DNA from: Thermoflavifilum sp.
Lineage (GTDB): Bacteria; Bacteroidota; Bacteroidia; Chitinophagales; Chitinophagaceae
Direction of reading: 5' to 3'
NCBI GenBank assembly: GCA_019683625.1
Contig: JADGHY010000033.1
Span: 1-12,921, forward strand
DNA length: 12,921 nt
Position numbers and translations under genes: made by a program. The notes under the pieces were generated by a model that was not told the DNA's origin, ran no database searches, and worked only from the letters and a program-made list of their open reading frames with translations. Positions 6,320 to 12,921 of this stretch are shown one piece after another. The stretch's first letter is position 1; each line of letters begins with the position of its first letter.

Positions 6320-8050
6320 TTAACGAATAAAATGCAGTTCATACGTTCGGGTATTTTTTGCCCTGTCGCTCACCCGGATGACCAAGGTATGCCTGCCGGG
6401 TGGGCAATGTTCATCAAAAGTATAGTAAATCGTGTTTCTAAACTGTCCCATGAGCAGCCATTTCCCGTCCAGTTCAGCTTCATAGCTGGCAACACCACTC
6501 AGGTTATCGCTCACCCGGAATCGGATTTCCCGGGCGTGGCTCAGCTTAATACCGGGATATAATTTCGCTAAGGGTTTGATCAGGGGAGCCACCGTGTCGG
6601 CTTTCACTTCGAAATCACCAAATCCTCTGAAACGGCCTGCTATCCACCCATTCGAAGTCTGTTCGGCCATGGTGATCTCCTGTTCGCCCGGAGCTTTGCG
6701 AATAATAACCAATTTATTGAGCAAAGGTTCAGGGATATCCGGCCAGGGTTTGAGATACAAGGTAAAATCTGTTTTCATGGGAATGGTGGCTGGCGAAAGA
6801 TGATACACGGGGGCAAGAAGCTGCGGATAGCGGCTGGAGTCAATGCTAAAACGGAAACAGATCGCATCGTAGAGTGCATCGGGCGGCAAATCGAAAGAAA
6901 GAGCAGGTTCATCCACAATGTTATGCTGGCCGGGTCGCATCGGGGAGATACAATTAGGGGATGGAGAGGGCTGGGCATTGAGCCCTGGCCTTTGTCTTAC
7001 GGAAAAGCGCACTACCCGGGTATTGCCGCTGGCGTCCTTTACGGTTAGGGAAAGGTGATGCAGTTTTCCGTCGCTCAAATCAATGATGCCATGTGGGGAA
7101 TAAAGCTGGTAGATGGGCAGGCGGTTACCCGGGAGAGGGAAAAACAGCTGATAAGGGCGGCCATCTTCCCGCCAGGTTTGGTAGTCCATGTGGGCATTCA
7201 CATCTTCGGTAAGGGAAAAAGGAATGCTATCGAGCCGGAATGCAGCCACAGGCTGTCCGTTGTCGTCGAGCCGGGCTTCGTAGATGCCAAAACTGTTTGA
7301 GGTTCCATTTTCATGATCCAGCACTTGCATGCCGATGCCGATATGGGTGGCATTGACAAGGATTTCGGAAGGTTTTGTGGTCCACTGGCCTTGTACGAGG
7401 TGCACGGGTAGCTGAAGCGGACGCTGCAGATACATGCTTTTGTCGCGATCATAGATGGCAATGCGGTACACGGTCGGGGGGATATGATCTTCCACGGGCA
7501 GGCCAAAGAGTTGGGGATTAAGCGGGGTTTGCGTGGGAGTATTCCGGATTTCGAAGTGCAAATGAGGGCCTACTGCAGCCCCCGTGTTACCGCTCCAGGC
7601 AATGAGCTGTCCGCGGTGTACGGGAAACTGTTGCGGATTCAGGGTCAGGTCAATGGCCCAGCTTTGCTGTGCATATTGCTGTTGTTTCACATAAGCGGCC
7701 AGTGCAGGCATAAAACGATCCAGATGACCATAAACCGTGGTATACCCATCGGGATGCTGAATATAAATCACATGGCCATACCCGCTATTGGAAATGGCCA
7801 CCCGGCTGATATAACCGTCGGCAGCCGCATATACCGGAAGGCCGGTGCGGCCTTGTGTTTTGATATCCAGGCCAGCATGAAAATGATTAGGCCGCAATTC
7901 GCCATAGTTGCCTGCCAGCAACAAGGGAATATGCAGGGGCGATGTAAATGCATGCGGATGGGAAAATGGAGCACCCGCAGATTGGGCTGCAGCAGATAGG
8001 GAAAAGATTAGAAGCCCGCCCAGCAAAGCTGAAATCTTTAAGATATGCAT
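6320..8050 (-). CDS. Secreted M23 family metallopeptidase with long C-terminal extension
   Basis: This is a predicted zinc endopeptidase that cuts peptide cross-links in peptidoglycan in the periplasm. From ATG 8050 it has 576 residues: a signal peptide (MHILKISALLGGLLIFSLSAAAQ), then an M23 (LytM-type) domain. The zinc ligands H58 and D62 (HFHAGLD) and H165 (GPHLHFEIR) are all present, as are the catalytic-site histidines H109 (VYGHL) and H163, so it should be active. Residues from about 180 to 576 form a long region without a recognised enzyme motif; the last 75 (SDNLSGVASYEAELDG..., ending SDRAKNTRTYELHF) look like an Ig-like beta domain. The open frame extends to 8119, but the signal peptide fixes the start at 8050. 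bcp follows after 18 bases. The domain call is secure; the substrate is inferred. Confidence 0.92.
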   Translation of the reverse strand: MHILKISALLGGLLIFSLSAAAQSAGAPFSHPHAFTSPLHIPLLLAGNYGELRPNHFHAGLDIKTQGRTGLPVYAAADGYISRVAISNSGYGHVIYIQHPDGYTTVYGHLDRFMPALAAYVKQQQYAQQSWAIDLTLNPQQFPVHRGQLIAWSGNTGAAVGPHLHFEIRNTPTQTPLNPQLFGLPVEDHIPPTVYRIAIYDRDKSMYLQRPLQLPVHLVQGQWTTKPSEILVNATHIGIGMQVLDHENGTSNSFGIYEARLDDNGQPVAAFRLDSIPFSLTEDVNAHMDYQTWREDGRPYQLFFPLPGNRLPIYQLYSPHGIIDLSDGKLHHLSLTVKDASGNTRVVRFSVRQRPGLNAQPSPSPNCISPMRPGQHNIVDEPALSFDLPPDALYDAICFRFSIDSSRYPQLLAPVYHLSPATIPMKTDFTLYLKPWPDIPEPLLNKLVIIRKAPGEQEITMAEQTSNGWIAGRFRGFGDFEVKADTVAPLIKPLAKLYPGIKLSHAREIRFRVSDNLSGVASYEAELDGKWLLMGQFRNTIYYTFDEHCPPGRHTLVIRVSDRAKNTRTYELHFIR

Positions 8051-8175
8051 AACTGTAAAAATACAGGAGCCTCCTACATTTGTAAAAATTCCTGGTCTCG
8101 GAGGGAGCAGGTTTAACATGAAGTTAGGATCTTGGCCTTAAAACACGTGTATATTCGCTATGTAAGCATTGTCCC
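8051..8175. promoter_or_regulatory. Divergent intergenic region between the M23 peptidase and gldA
   Basis: This 125-base stretch must carry promoters for both divergent transcripts. For the minus-strand gene, TATTTTTA (8063 down to 8056) is one base off the -7 consensus TAnnTTTG, and a TTTTTA box lies 19 bases further upstream. These boxes belong to two direct copies of TGTAAAAAT on the plus strand (8054-8062 and 8081-8089), 27 bases apart, which flank the small palindrome AGGAG-C-CTCCT (8065-8075). For gldA, TATATTCG (8150-8157) is a one-mismatch -7 box. None is certain. Confidence 0.35.
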
Positions 8176-9087
8176 ATGTCAGTCAAGCTTGTCCACGTCA
8201 GCCGCTATTATGGGGAGCAACCGGCAGTAGATGATATTAGTTTTGAGATACATGCCGGTGAAGTGGTTGGTTTTTTAGGTCCCAATGGGGCGGGTAAGAC
8301 CACCACCATGCGCATGATTACCGCTTATCTGAAACCCACTGCAGGAGAGATTGAAGTATGCGGCCATAACGTGGTGCATGCGCCTTTGGCCGTCAAACGG
8401 GTTACCGGTTATTTACCCGAACAAAATCCCTTGTATCCCGACCTTTATGTGCGGGAGTACCTGCGGTGGATGGCCGATATCCATCGCTTGGGTAAACGGA
8501 GTTGGCAACGGGTGGAGGAAGTCATTGCCATGACTGGACTGCAAAAGGAGAGCCATAAGAAGATTGGCGCCCTTTCCAAAGGATATCGCCAGCGGGTAGG
8601 GTTGGCGCAAGCCTTATTGCATGATCCGGAAGTGCTGATTTTAGACGAACCCACCTCTGGTCTCGACCCCAATCAAATCATAGACATCCGGCAACTTATC
8701 CGGGAGTTAGGCCAACGCAAAACCGTGATCTTATCTACCCATATTCTGCAGGAAGTAGAGGCCATGTGCAATCGGGTCATTATCATTCATCGTGGCAAGA
8801 TCGTGGCCGATGGTGCCCTTGAACATCTCAGGCAGCAGGCCTCGGCTCATCAGGTGCTGGAAGTGGAATGGGCTGAGGCATTGGCCGAGGGTTGGTGGAA
8901 AGAGGTGCCCGGGGTGCAGCAAGCTTATGCAGCACATGCCCATCAATGGCAGCTTATCGTGGACGATGCCGAGGCAGCTCAAAAAAATCTTTTCCGGTAT
9001 GCTTTGCAGAATAATTTGAATATCATTTCTTTGCAAACCCAGATGCGATCGCTGGAAGAAGTGTTTCACCAGCTTACACAAGCTTAA
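8176..9087 (+). CDS. gldA: ABC transporter ATP-binding protein, GldA type
   Basis: This 303-residue ATPase subunit resembles GldA, which with the membrane proteins GldF and GldG forms an ABC exporter linked to gliding motility in Flavobacterium. Walker A is GPNGAGKTT (residues 35-43), the Q-loop PEQN (81-84), the signature LSKGYRQR (133-140), Walker B VLILDEP (153-159) and the H-loop STH (187-189). The stretch IGALSKGYRQRVGLAQALLHDPEVLILDEPTSGLDPNQI is very close to known GldA. A C-terminal tail of about 85 residues follows the nucleotide-binding domain. No gldF or gldG is in the window. eno starts 31 bases downstream on the same strand, so co-transcription is likely. The ABC class is certain; the gliding role in this organism is inferred. 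Confidence 0.88.
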   Translation: MSVKLVHVSRYYGEQPAVDDISFEIHAGEVVGFLGPNGAGKTTTMRMITAYLKPTAGEIEVCGHNVVHAPLAVKRVTGYLPEQNPLYPDLYVREYLRWMADIHRLGKRSWQRVEEVIAMTGLQKESHKKIGALSKGYRQRVGLAQALLHDPEVLILDEPTSGLDPNQIIDIRQLIRELGQRKTVILSTHILQEVEAMCNRVIIIHRGKIVADGALEHLRQQASAHQVLEVEWAEALAEGWWKEVPGVQQAYAAHAHQWQLIVDDAEAAQKNLFRYALQNNLNIISLQTQMRSLEEVFHQLTQA

Positions 9088-9118
9088 TGCAGGCAATCAT
9101 CAAAAAATTGTTATACCC

Positions 9119-10405
9119 ATGAGTGCTATTGTTTCCATACATGCCCGGCAGATCCTGGATAGCCGGGGTAACCCCACGGTAGAAGCCGAAGTATTTACCG
9201 AAGATGATGGATATGGTATGGCTGCAGTGCCTTCTGGCGCTTCCACCGGAGTGCATGAGGCCATTGAACTGCGGGATGAGGATAAGCAGAAATACAGAGG
9301 AAAAGGTGTAGAAAAAGCCGTACAGCACGTGAATGAAACCATTCAGGAAGCATTGGTGGGATGGGAAGTCACCGACCAGGAAGGGATTGATCAGACCATG
9401 ATTGAGTTGGATGGCACAGCAAACAAATCAAAGCTGGGCGCCAATGCTATCCTGGCGGTAAGCCTGGCTGCGGCCAAGGCGGCGGCATCAGAACTGGGAA
9501 TGCCATTGTATCGCTATGTGGGAGGGGTGAGGGCCAGCCTTTTACCCGTGCCCCTGATGAATATCCTTAATGGTGGCGTGCATGCCGATAATAAGATCGA
9601 TTTTCAGGAATTTATGATTGTGCCCCATGGAGCTTCCAGCTTCAGCGAGGCCTTGCGATGGGGCGTAGAAATTTTTCACAGCCTGAAAAAAGTGTTAAAA
9701 CAAAAAGGCTATTCCACCAATGTAGGCGATGAAGGTGGCTTTGCTCCTGACCTGCAACATAATGAACAGGCAATAGAGCTGGTATTAGGCGCGATAGAGG
9801 CCGCTGGATATCAGCCAGGTAAACAGGTGGCCATCGCCCTCGATCCCGCTGCCAGCGAGATGTACGTGCCGGAAGAAAAGAAATATCGTTTTTACAAGTC
9901 TGACGGCCGCATGCTTAGCCCTGCTGAAATGGTGGAATTTTGGGCATCCTGGGTGGAAAAATATCCCATTGTGTCGCTGGAAGATGGCATGGCCGAAGAT
10001 GATTGGGAAGGCTGGCAGCTGCTCACCAAACGCCTTGGCAACCGCATCCAGCTGGTAGGCGACGATATTTTTGTCACCAATGTAAAACGCCTGCAACAGG
10101 GCATTGCACAAGGGGTGGGCAACAGCATCCTCATCAAGGTCAACCAAATCGGGACCCTTACCGAGACCATTGCCTGTGTACAAACAGCCCAACATCATGG
10201 CTATACCACCATCATGAGCCATCGCTCCGGCGAAACAGAAGATACCACCATCGCCGACCTGGCCGTGGCACTGGGATGTGGACAAATAAAAACCGGTTCG
10301 GCTTCAAGAACCGACAGGATTGCCAAATACAACCAGTTGCTCCGGATAGAAGAATCTTTGGGAGACCTGGCGCGTTTTCCCCAAAATCTGTATAAATTAC
10401 CATAG
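9119..10405 (+). CDS. eno: Enolase (phosphopyruvate hydratase)
   Basis: Enolase converts 2-phosphoglycerate to phosphoenolpyruvate in glycolysis and runs in reverse in gluconeogenesis. The 428-residue protein is full length. Seen in it are the mobile serine loop PSGASTG (38-44), H155 in GGVHADN, the general acid E205 in NVGDEGG, magnesium ligands D242, E288 (SLEDG) and D315 (VGDD), the catalytic base K340 in ILIKVNQIGTLTET, and SHRSGETEDTTIADLAV (367-383) that closes on the substrate. The start MSAIVSIHARQILDSRGNPT is the usual enolase N-terminus. It lies between gldA and a DivIC-like gene 25 bases downstream; linkage of eno with a septum-initiator gene is common in this phylum and others. 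No anomalies. Confidence 0.98.
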   Translation: MSAIVSIHARQILDSRGNPTVEAEVFTEDDGYGMAAVPSGASTGVHEAIELRDEDKQKYRGKGVEKAVQHVNETIQEALVGWEVTDQEGIDQTMIELDGTANKSKLGANAILAVSLAAAKAAASELGMPLYRYVGGVRASLLPVPLMNILNGGVHADNKIDFQEFMIVPHGASSFSEALRWGVEIFHSLKKVLKQKGYSTNVGDEGGFAPDLQHNEQAIELVLGAIEAAGYQPGKQVAIALDPAASEMYVPEEKKYRFYKSDGRMLSPAEMVEFWASWVEKYPIVSLEDGMAEDDWEGWQLLTKRLGNRIQLVGDDIFVTNVKRLQQGIAQGVGNSILIKVNQIGTLTETIACVQTAQHHGYTTIMSHRSGETEDTTIADLAVALGCGQIKTGSASRTDRIAKYNQLLRIEESLGDLARFPQNLYKLP

Positions 10406-10430
10406 TTTTTACGATAGATGGCATTGCTCC

Positions 10431-10727
10431 ATGAATCGCTTACCTGCCTGGTGCAAGAACAAATATTTCCTATCTACCCTGATTTTCGGGGTATGGGTAT
10501 TGTTTTTCGACCATGATGATCTCATCACCCAATGGCATCTCAGCAGCCAGATTCGGGAACTGGAACACAAAAAGGCCTACTACCAGCAGCAAATTCAGCT
10601 AGCCGAACAGCAACAGGCTGCCCTGCAGCACAACACCATGCAACTTTTGCAATTTGCCCGTACGCATTATTATTTTAAACCGCCCCAGGCCGATCTGTAC
10701 AACGTAGAATTTGAAAAAACCCATTGA
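10431..10727 (+). CDS. Septum formation initiator family protein (FtsB/DivIC-like)
   Basis: This is a small bitopic membrane protein expected to join the FtsB/DivIC-FtsL-FtsQ subcomplex that activates septal wall synthesis during division. The 98-residue product has a short basic cytoplasmic end, one membrane helix (about residues 12-27, LSTLIFGVWVLFF), the FFDHDDL motif right after it as in Bacteroidota homologues, a Gln-rich coiled coil (about 36-66) and a C-terminal segment FARTHYYFKPPQADLYNV that corresponds to the usual ARE-x-Y-x-M/F-K region. It follows eno by 25 bases, a conserved linkage. Naming it FtsB or DivIC is not possible from sequence alone, so no symbol is given. Confidence 0.88.
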   Translation: MNRLPAWCKNKYFLSTLIFGVWVLFFDHDDLITQWHLSSQIRELEHKKAYYQQQIQLAEQQQAALQHNTMQLLQFARTHYYFKPPQADLYNVEFEKTH

Positions 10728-10807
10728 TTGCGACAATAATTTGAGGGGGCCATCGTTTAATATTCGATTAACATGGGAAAGATGGTTTCACCTCAAATTT
10801 CCAGTTC

Positions 10808-11047
10808 ATGGCCAATTTTACTCCGGAAGAAAAATTTTCTCCAGATGATGGACAACGCCAATCCTCAATCGAAGAAACAATTCGCAGCCTGGGACTCACG
10901 GGCGAAGAAGCTCAGGCAGCCCGCCAGATTTTGGAACAGTTGGATCAACTGCAAATTCCGCCCGATCCGGCCACCATTCGGGCCATCCTGCTACACGCAG
11001 CCCTGAAGAAAAACGACTCCCTCTCTGAACGTATCCAGGGAAAATAA
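10808..11047 (+). CDS. Unrecognised 79-residue protein
   Basis: I do not recognise this protein. It is small and soluble, with no signal peptide, membrane helix or cysteine. The N-terminal 20 residues are polar (MANFTPEEKFSPDDGQRQ). Two likely amphipathic helices follow: IEETIRSLGLTGEEAQAARQILEQLDQL (residues 21-48) and, after the turn QIPPDP, ATIRAILLHAALKKNDSLSERI. This would suit a small helical protein that binds a partner. The coding strand is supported by the sensible amino acid mix and by position in a plus-strand run, 80 bases after the DivIC-like gene and 94 before nth. A competing frame at 10773-11006 gives a poor protein rich in Trp, Pro and Cys. Whether it is expressed is unknown. 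Confidence 0.65.
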   Translation: MANFTPEEKFSPDDGQRQSSIEETIRSLGLTGEEAQAARQILEQLDQLQIPPDPATIRAILLHAALKKNDSLSERIQGK

Positions 11048-11127
11048 TTTGTACCCTCCTGTTGCTTACATCCCCTATTTTCTGATGGCTTCATTGAATT
11101 GATTCTGCAAGAAGTGAAGAGGTAGCG

Positions 11128-11135
11128 TATTTTTG
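11128..11135 (+). promoter_or_regulatory. Candidate -7 promoter box directly before nth
   Basis: TATTTTTG matches the Bacteroidota -7 consensus TAnnTTTG exactly and ends 6 bases before the nth ATG at 11142. Transcription from it would begin at or next to the ATG, giving a leaderless message. The -33 partner is weak: only TTCTG at 11103-11107 lies at about the right spacing. Confidence 0.4.
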
Positions 11136-11141
11136 CCAGAC

Positions 11142-11846
11142 ATGAACGCCAAAGAAAAAGCAGCCTTTCTGACAAGTTATTTTGAAAAACATTTGCCGGA
11201 TGCGCAAACCGAATTGCAATATGCAAATCCTTATCAACTGTTGGTAGCCGTAATGCTGTCGGCCCAATGTACGGACAAGCGGGTGAATCAGGTGACGCCG
11301 GCCTTTTTTCGGGCCTTTCCCGATGTATATGCCTTGGCTAAGGCTCAATTCGAAGATGTGTTTCCTTATATCAAAAGCATCAGCTATCCCAATAGCAAGA
11401 CCAGGCATTTGATTGCCACGGCACGGGCTATTGTAGAACAGCATGGAGGAGAAATACCTCGTGAGGTTGAAGCATTGATGCAACTCCCTGGGGTGGGCAG
11501 AAAAACGGCCAATGTGCTCACGGCTGTGTTATACGAACAACCCAACATGCCAGTGGATACGCACGTATTCCGGGTTTCGCATCGGTTAGGGCTGGTGCCT
11601 GCTTCAGCAAATACACCTTTAAAAGTGGAGCAGCGCCTGGTGAAATTATTTCCACCCGAAAAGATCCACAAAGCCCATCATTGGCTGATCTTGCACGGAC
11701 GATACATATGCCTGGCCCGAAAGCCGAAATGTGAAATATGCGGGCTCCAGCAGATTTGCAGCTATTACCAGCGCTTGCAACGAAAGGCGGTCCAGCTTAA
11801 CCGGGGCACACGGGCTTCGGGAAATAAATCCTCAAAGGCCTCTTAG
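11142..11846 (+). CDS. nth: Endonuclease III (DNA glycosylase/AP lyase)
   Basis: Nth removes oxidised pyrimidines from DNA and cuts the resulting abasic site in base excision repair. From ATG 11142 it has 234 residues. The helix-hairpin-helix LPGVGRKTA (115-123) carries the catalytic lysine K121; the catalytic aspartate is D139 in VDTHVFRV; the four cysteines C190, C197, C200 and C206 give the C-x6-C-x2-C-x5-C spacing of the 4Fe-4S cluster loop. LLVAVMLSAQCTDKRVN near the N-terminus is also typical. A TTG at 11133 would add three residues, but it is part of a probable promoter box. The basic tail after the cluster (about 25 residues) is longer than in E. coli. Its stop overlaps the opposing hydrolase stop by four bases. 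Confidence 0.97.
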   Translation: MNAKEKAAFLTSYFEKHLPDAQTELQYANPYQLLVAVMLSAQCTDKRVNQVTPAFFRAFPDVYALAKAQFEDVFPYIKSISYPNSKTRHLIATARAIVEQHGGEIPREVEALMQLPGVGRKTANVLTAVLYEQPNMPVDTHVFRVSHRLGLVPASANTPLKVEQRLVKLFPPEKIHKAHHWLILHGRYICLARKPKCEICGLQQICSYYQRLQRKAVQLNRGTRASGNKSSKAS

Positions 11847-12796
11847 GGTTGGGAAGCGGGCAGCCAGCCATTGCTGATTAGCCAGTTGCGCAGCCTGTCC
11901 ATCCACTGATCAGGCGTGTCGGGATTATGCATCCCAAAACCATGAGGCCCTTTTTCATACAGATGCATTTCTACCGGCACACCGTGGGCGTGCAAGGCAA
12001 GATACATGGCCACGCTGTTGCCCACCTTTACGCCGGGATCGGCAGTGGACTGCATGATGAAGGCTGGTGGTGTTTCGGCCGTTACCTGCATTTCAGCAGA
12101 AAAATCCCGAATCTGTGCTTGCGTGGGATGTTCGCCCAACAAATGGATCCTCGAGCCCATATGGGTTAGGCTATCGGTCATGCTGATCACCGGGTAGCAC
12201 AAAATCATGAAATCGGGTCGCAGGGAAACATGTTGGGGGTTGTCAATAAAATTTTCCGAAAAACGCGTGCCGGCCATGGCCGCCAAATGTCCACCAGCGG
12301 AAAACCCCATGATACCTATCCGATCGGGCTGGATATGCCATTCCGTAGCGTGCTCGCGCACCAGCTGAATGGCCCGCTGCGCATCCTGGAGGGGGCCGAT
12401 AGATTTCTGGATCATAATCCGGTCGTCGGGCAGGCGATATTTCAGCACAAAGGCTGCAATTCCCCATTGCTGAAGCACCCGGGCCACATCATACCCTTCG
12501 TGCTTAATAGCCAAGATGCTGTATCCGCCACCCGGGCATACGATGATGGCTGTTCCCGTGGCCCGTGCCGGATCGGGAAAATAAGCCGTTAAGCTAGGTT
12601 GTGTGACCCCACTGACGCGCACAATGCCGTGTGCATCGGTGGCCGACACCTCATGTACAGCCGTGTCAGGCTTTGCATTGGGAATCTTTCCCGGATACAG
12701 AGGAATCACCTGCTGGGCATGAAGCGCTATGGGATAAATTCCGGAAATAAGCAGAACAGCAATAGATTTACGGATAAACCTTTTTACCGGCATCAT
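11843..12796 (-). CDS. Secreted alpha/beta hydrolase (BD-FAE/acetyl-esterase-like)
   Basis: This is a predicted serine esterase exported to the periplasm or cell surface. From ATG 12796 it has 317 residues with a signal peptide (RFIRKSIAVLLISGIYPIALHA, cut before QQ). The oxyanion-hole motif is CPGGGY (87-92); the nucleophile elbow is GFSAGG with S166; D253 (STADPG) and H285 (GPHGFG) complete the triad. The start VIPLYPGKIPNA and end FGMHNPDTPDQWMDRLRNWL match the Bacteroidota esterase group that removes acetyl or feruloyl groups from plant xylan and other acylated sugars. No glycoside hydrolases are next to it, so the substrate is open. Two tandem ATGs (12796 and 12793) are possible starts; a TTG at 12814 precedes the signal peptide and is unlikely. 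A 17-base palindrome lies 47-63 bases upstream. Confidence 0.9.
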   Translation of the reverse strand: MMPVKRFIRKSIAVLLISGIYPIALHAQQVIPLYPGKIPNAKPDTAVHEVSATDAHGIVRVSGVTQPSLTAYFPDPARATGTAIIVCPGGGYSILAIKHEGYDVARVLQQWGIAAFVLKYRLPDDRIMIQKSIGPLQDAQRAIQLVREHATEWHIQPDRIGIMGFSAGGHLAAMAGTRFSENFIDNPQHVSLRPDFMILCYPVISMTDSLTHMGSRIHLLGEHPTQAQIRDFSAEMQVTAETPPAFIMQSTADPGVKVGNSVAMYLALHAHGVPVEMHLYEKGPHGFGMHNPDTPDQWMDRLRNWLISNGWLPASQP

Positions 12797-12842
12797 GCCA
12801 CAAGTATACGACAATCTCCTATAAATCCATGCTTTACCTTTA

Positions 12843-12859
12843 ATTTGATGGCATCAAAT
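12843..12859. promoter_or_regulatory. Operator-like palindrome upstream of the hydrolase gene
   Basis: ATTTGATG-G-CATCAAAT is a perfect inverted repeat of 8-base arms around one central base, 47 bases before the hydrolase ATG at 12796 (minus strand). The length and odd symmetry suit a dimeric repressor or activator site. No regulator gene is visible in the window. Confidence 0.4.
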
Positions 12860-12896
12860 ATTGCCATGTTTGCAGTGATCCCTGAAGGGAGATCAT

Positions 12897-12921
12897 AAAA
12901 AAACGCCCGCCGGAATGCAGA
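12897..12921 (-). terminator. Half of an intrinsic terminator cut by the window edge
   Basis: Read on the minus strand the edge is TTCCGGCGGGCG followed by seven T. This is the right arm and T tract of a G/C-rich terminator; the left arm should lie beyond base 12921. It would end a minus-strand gene to the right, before the hydrolase promoter. The pairing arm is not visible, so this is inferred. Confidence 0.5.

Noticed and set aside
7484..7999. A 171-codon plus-strand open frame inside the M23 peptidase gene
   Set aside because: It is antisense to the conserved M23 catalytic motifs and has no recognisable protein features.
8143..8150. ACACGTGT palindrome upstream of gldA
   Set aside because: An 8-base palindrome in a short spacer is expected by chance and has no partner copy in the window.
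9785..10285. A 166-codon minus-strand open frame inside eno
   Set aside because: It is antisense to the conserved enolase active-site region, which fixes the base sequence; a shadow frame.
12808..12825. AGGAGA as a Shine-Dalgarno site for the hydrolase
   Set aside because: It is one base from the TTG at 12814 and about 19 bases from the ATG at 12796, both unsuitable; other genes here lack such sites.
12879..12890. TCCCT-GA-AGGGA inverted repeat near the right edge
   Set aside because: Five-base arms with a two-base loop cannot form a stable hairpin, and no T tract follows on either strand.
12599..12898. A 99-codon plus-strand frame over the hydrolase start and upstream region
   Set aside because: It is antisense to the signal peptide and runs through the palindrome; no support as a gene.

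Overview
The window looks like a piece of chromosome from a Bacteroidota bacterium, most likely of the Chitinophagaceae group. The reasons are the family mix (GldA-type gliding ABC ATPase, DUF5777 barrel, Bacteroidota-type YceI protein with an LMQEHFNE motif, BD-FAE-like esterase, ECF sigma factor paired with an anti-sigma/beta-barrel protein), start codons without Shine-Dalgarno sequences, and TAnnTTTG-like promoter boxes. Base composition looks near 50% G+C by eye. The genus is not determined. There are 14 protein genes. I see no RNA genes, insertion sequences or CRISPR arrays.

Left part (1-1953): the 3' end of dnaB is followed after 2 bases by rsmE (16S rRNA U1498 methyltransferase). rsmE ends against the stop codon of the oppositely oriented apaG with no base between them.

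Middle part (2029-8050): everything is on the minus strand. In transcription order it reads: a secreted M23 peptidase with bcp peroxiredoxin 18 bases downstream; a perfect 22-base palindrome at the bcp stop; an ECF sigma factor overlapping the gene of a protein that joins an anti-sigma-like cytoplasmic end, one membrane helix, a Pro/Ser/Ala-rich linker and an outer-membrane-barrel-like C-terminus; then a YceI-like protein and a DUF5777 barrel, closed by a clear intrinsic terminator at 2029-2068. This is an envelope-focused block: cell wall hydrolysis, peroxide detoxification, envelope signalling, and a lipid-carrier/barrel pair.

Right part (8176-11846): plus-strand genes gldA, eno, a FtsB/DivIC-like septum protein, an unrecognised 79-residue protein and nth (endonuclease III). 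gldA, eno and the DivIC-like gene are separated by 31 and 25 bases and are probably co-transcribed. The nth stop overlaps by four bases the stop of a minus-strand secreted alpha/beta hydrolase (11843-12796), which has a 17-base palindrome in its upstream region. Half of what looks like a strong terminator lies at the right edge.

Most genes are ordinary housekeeping or envelope genes. The part most worth study is the sigma factor with its apparently envelope-spanning partner (3924-5730), together with its possible self-regulated promoter.
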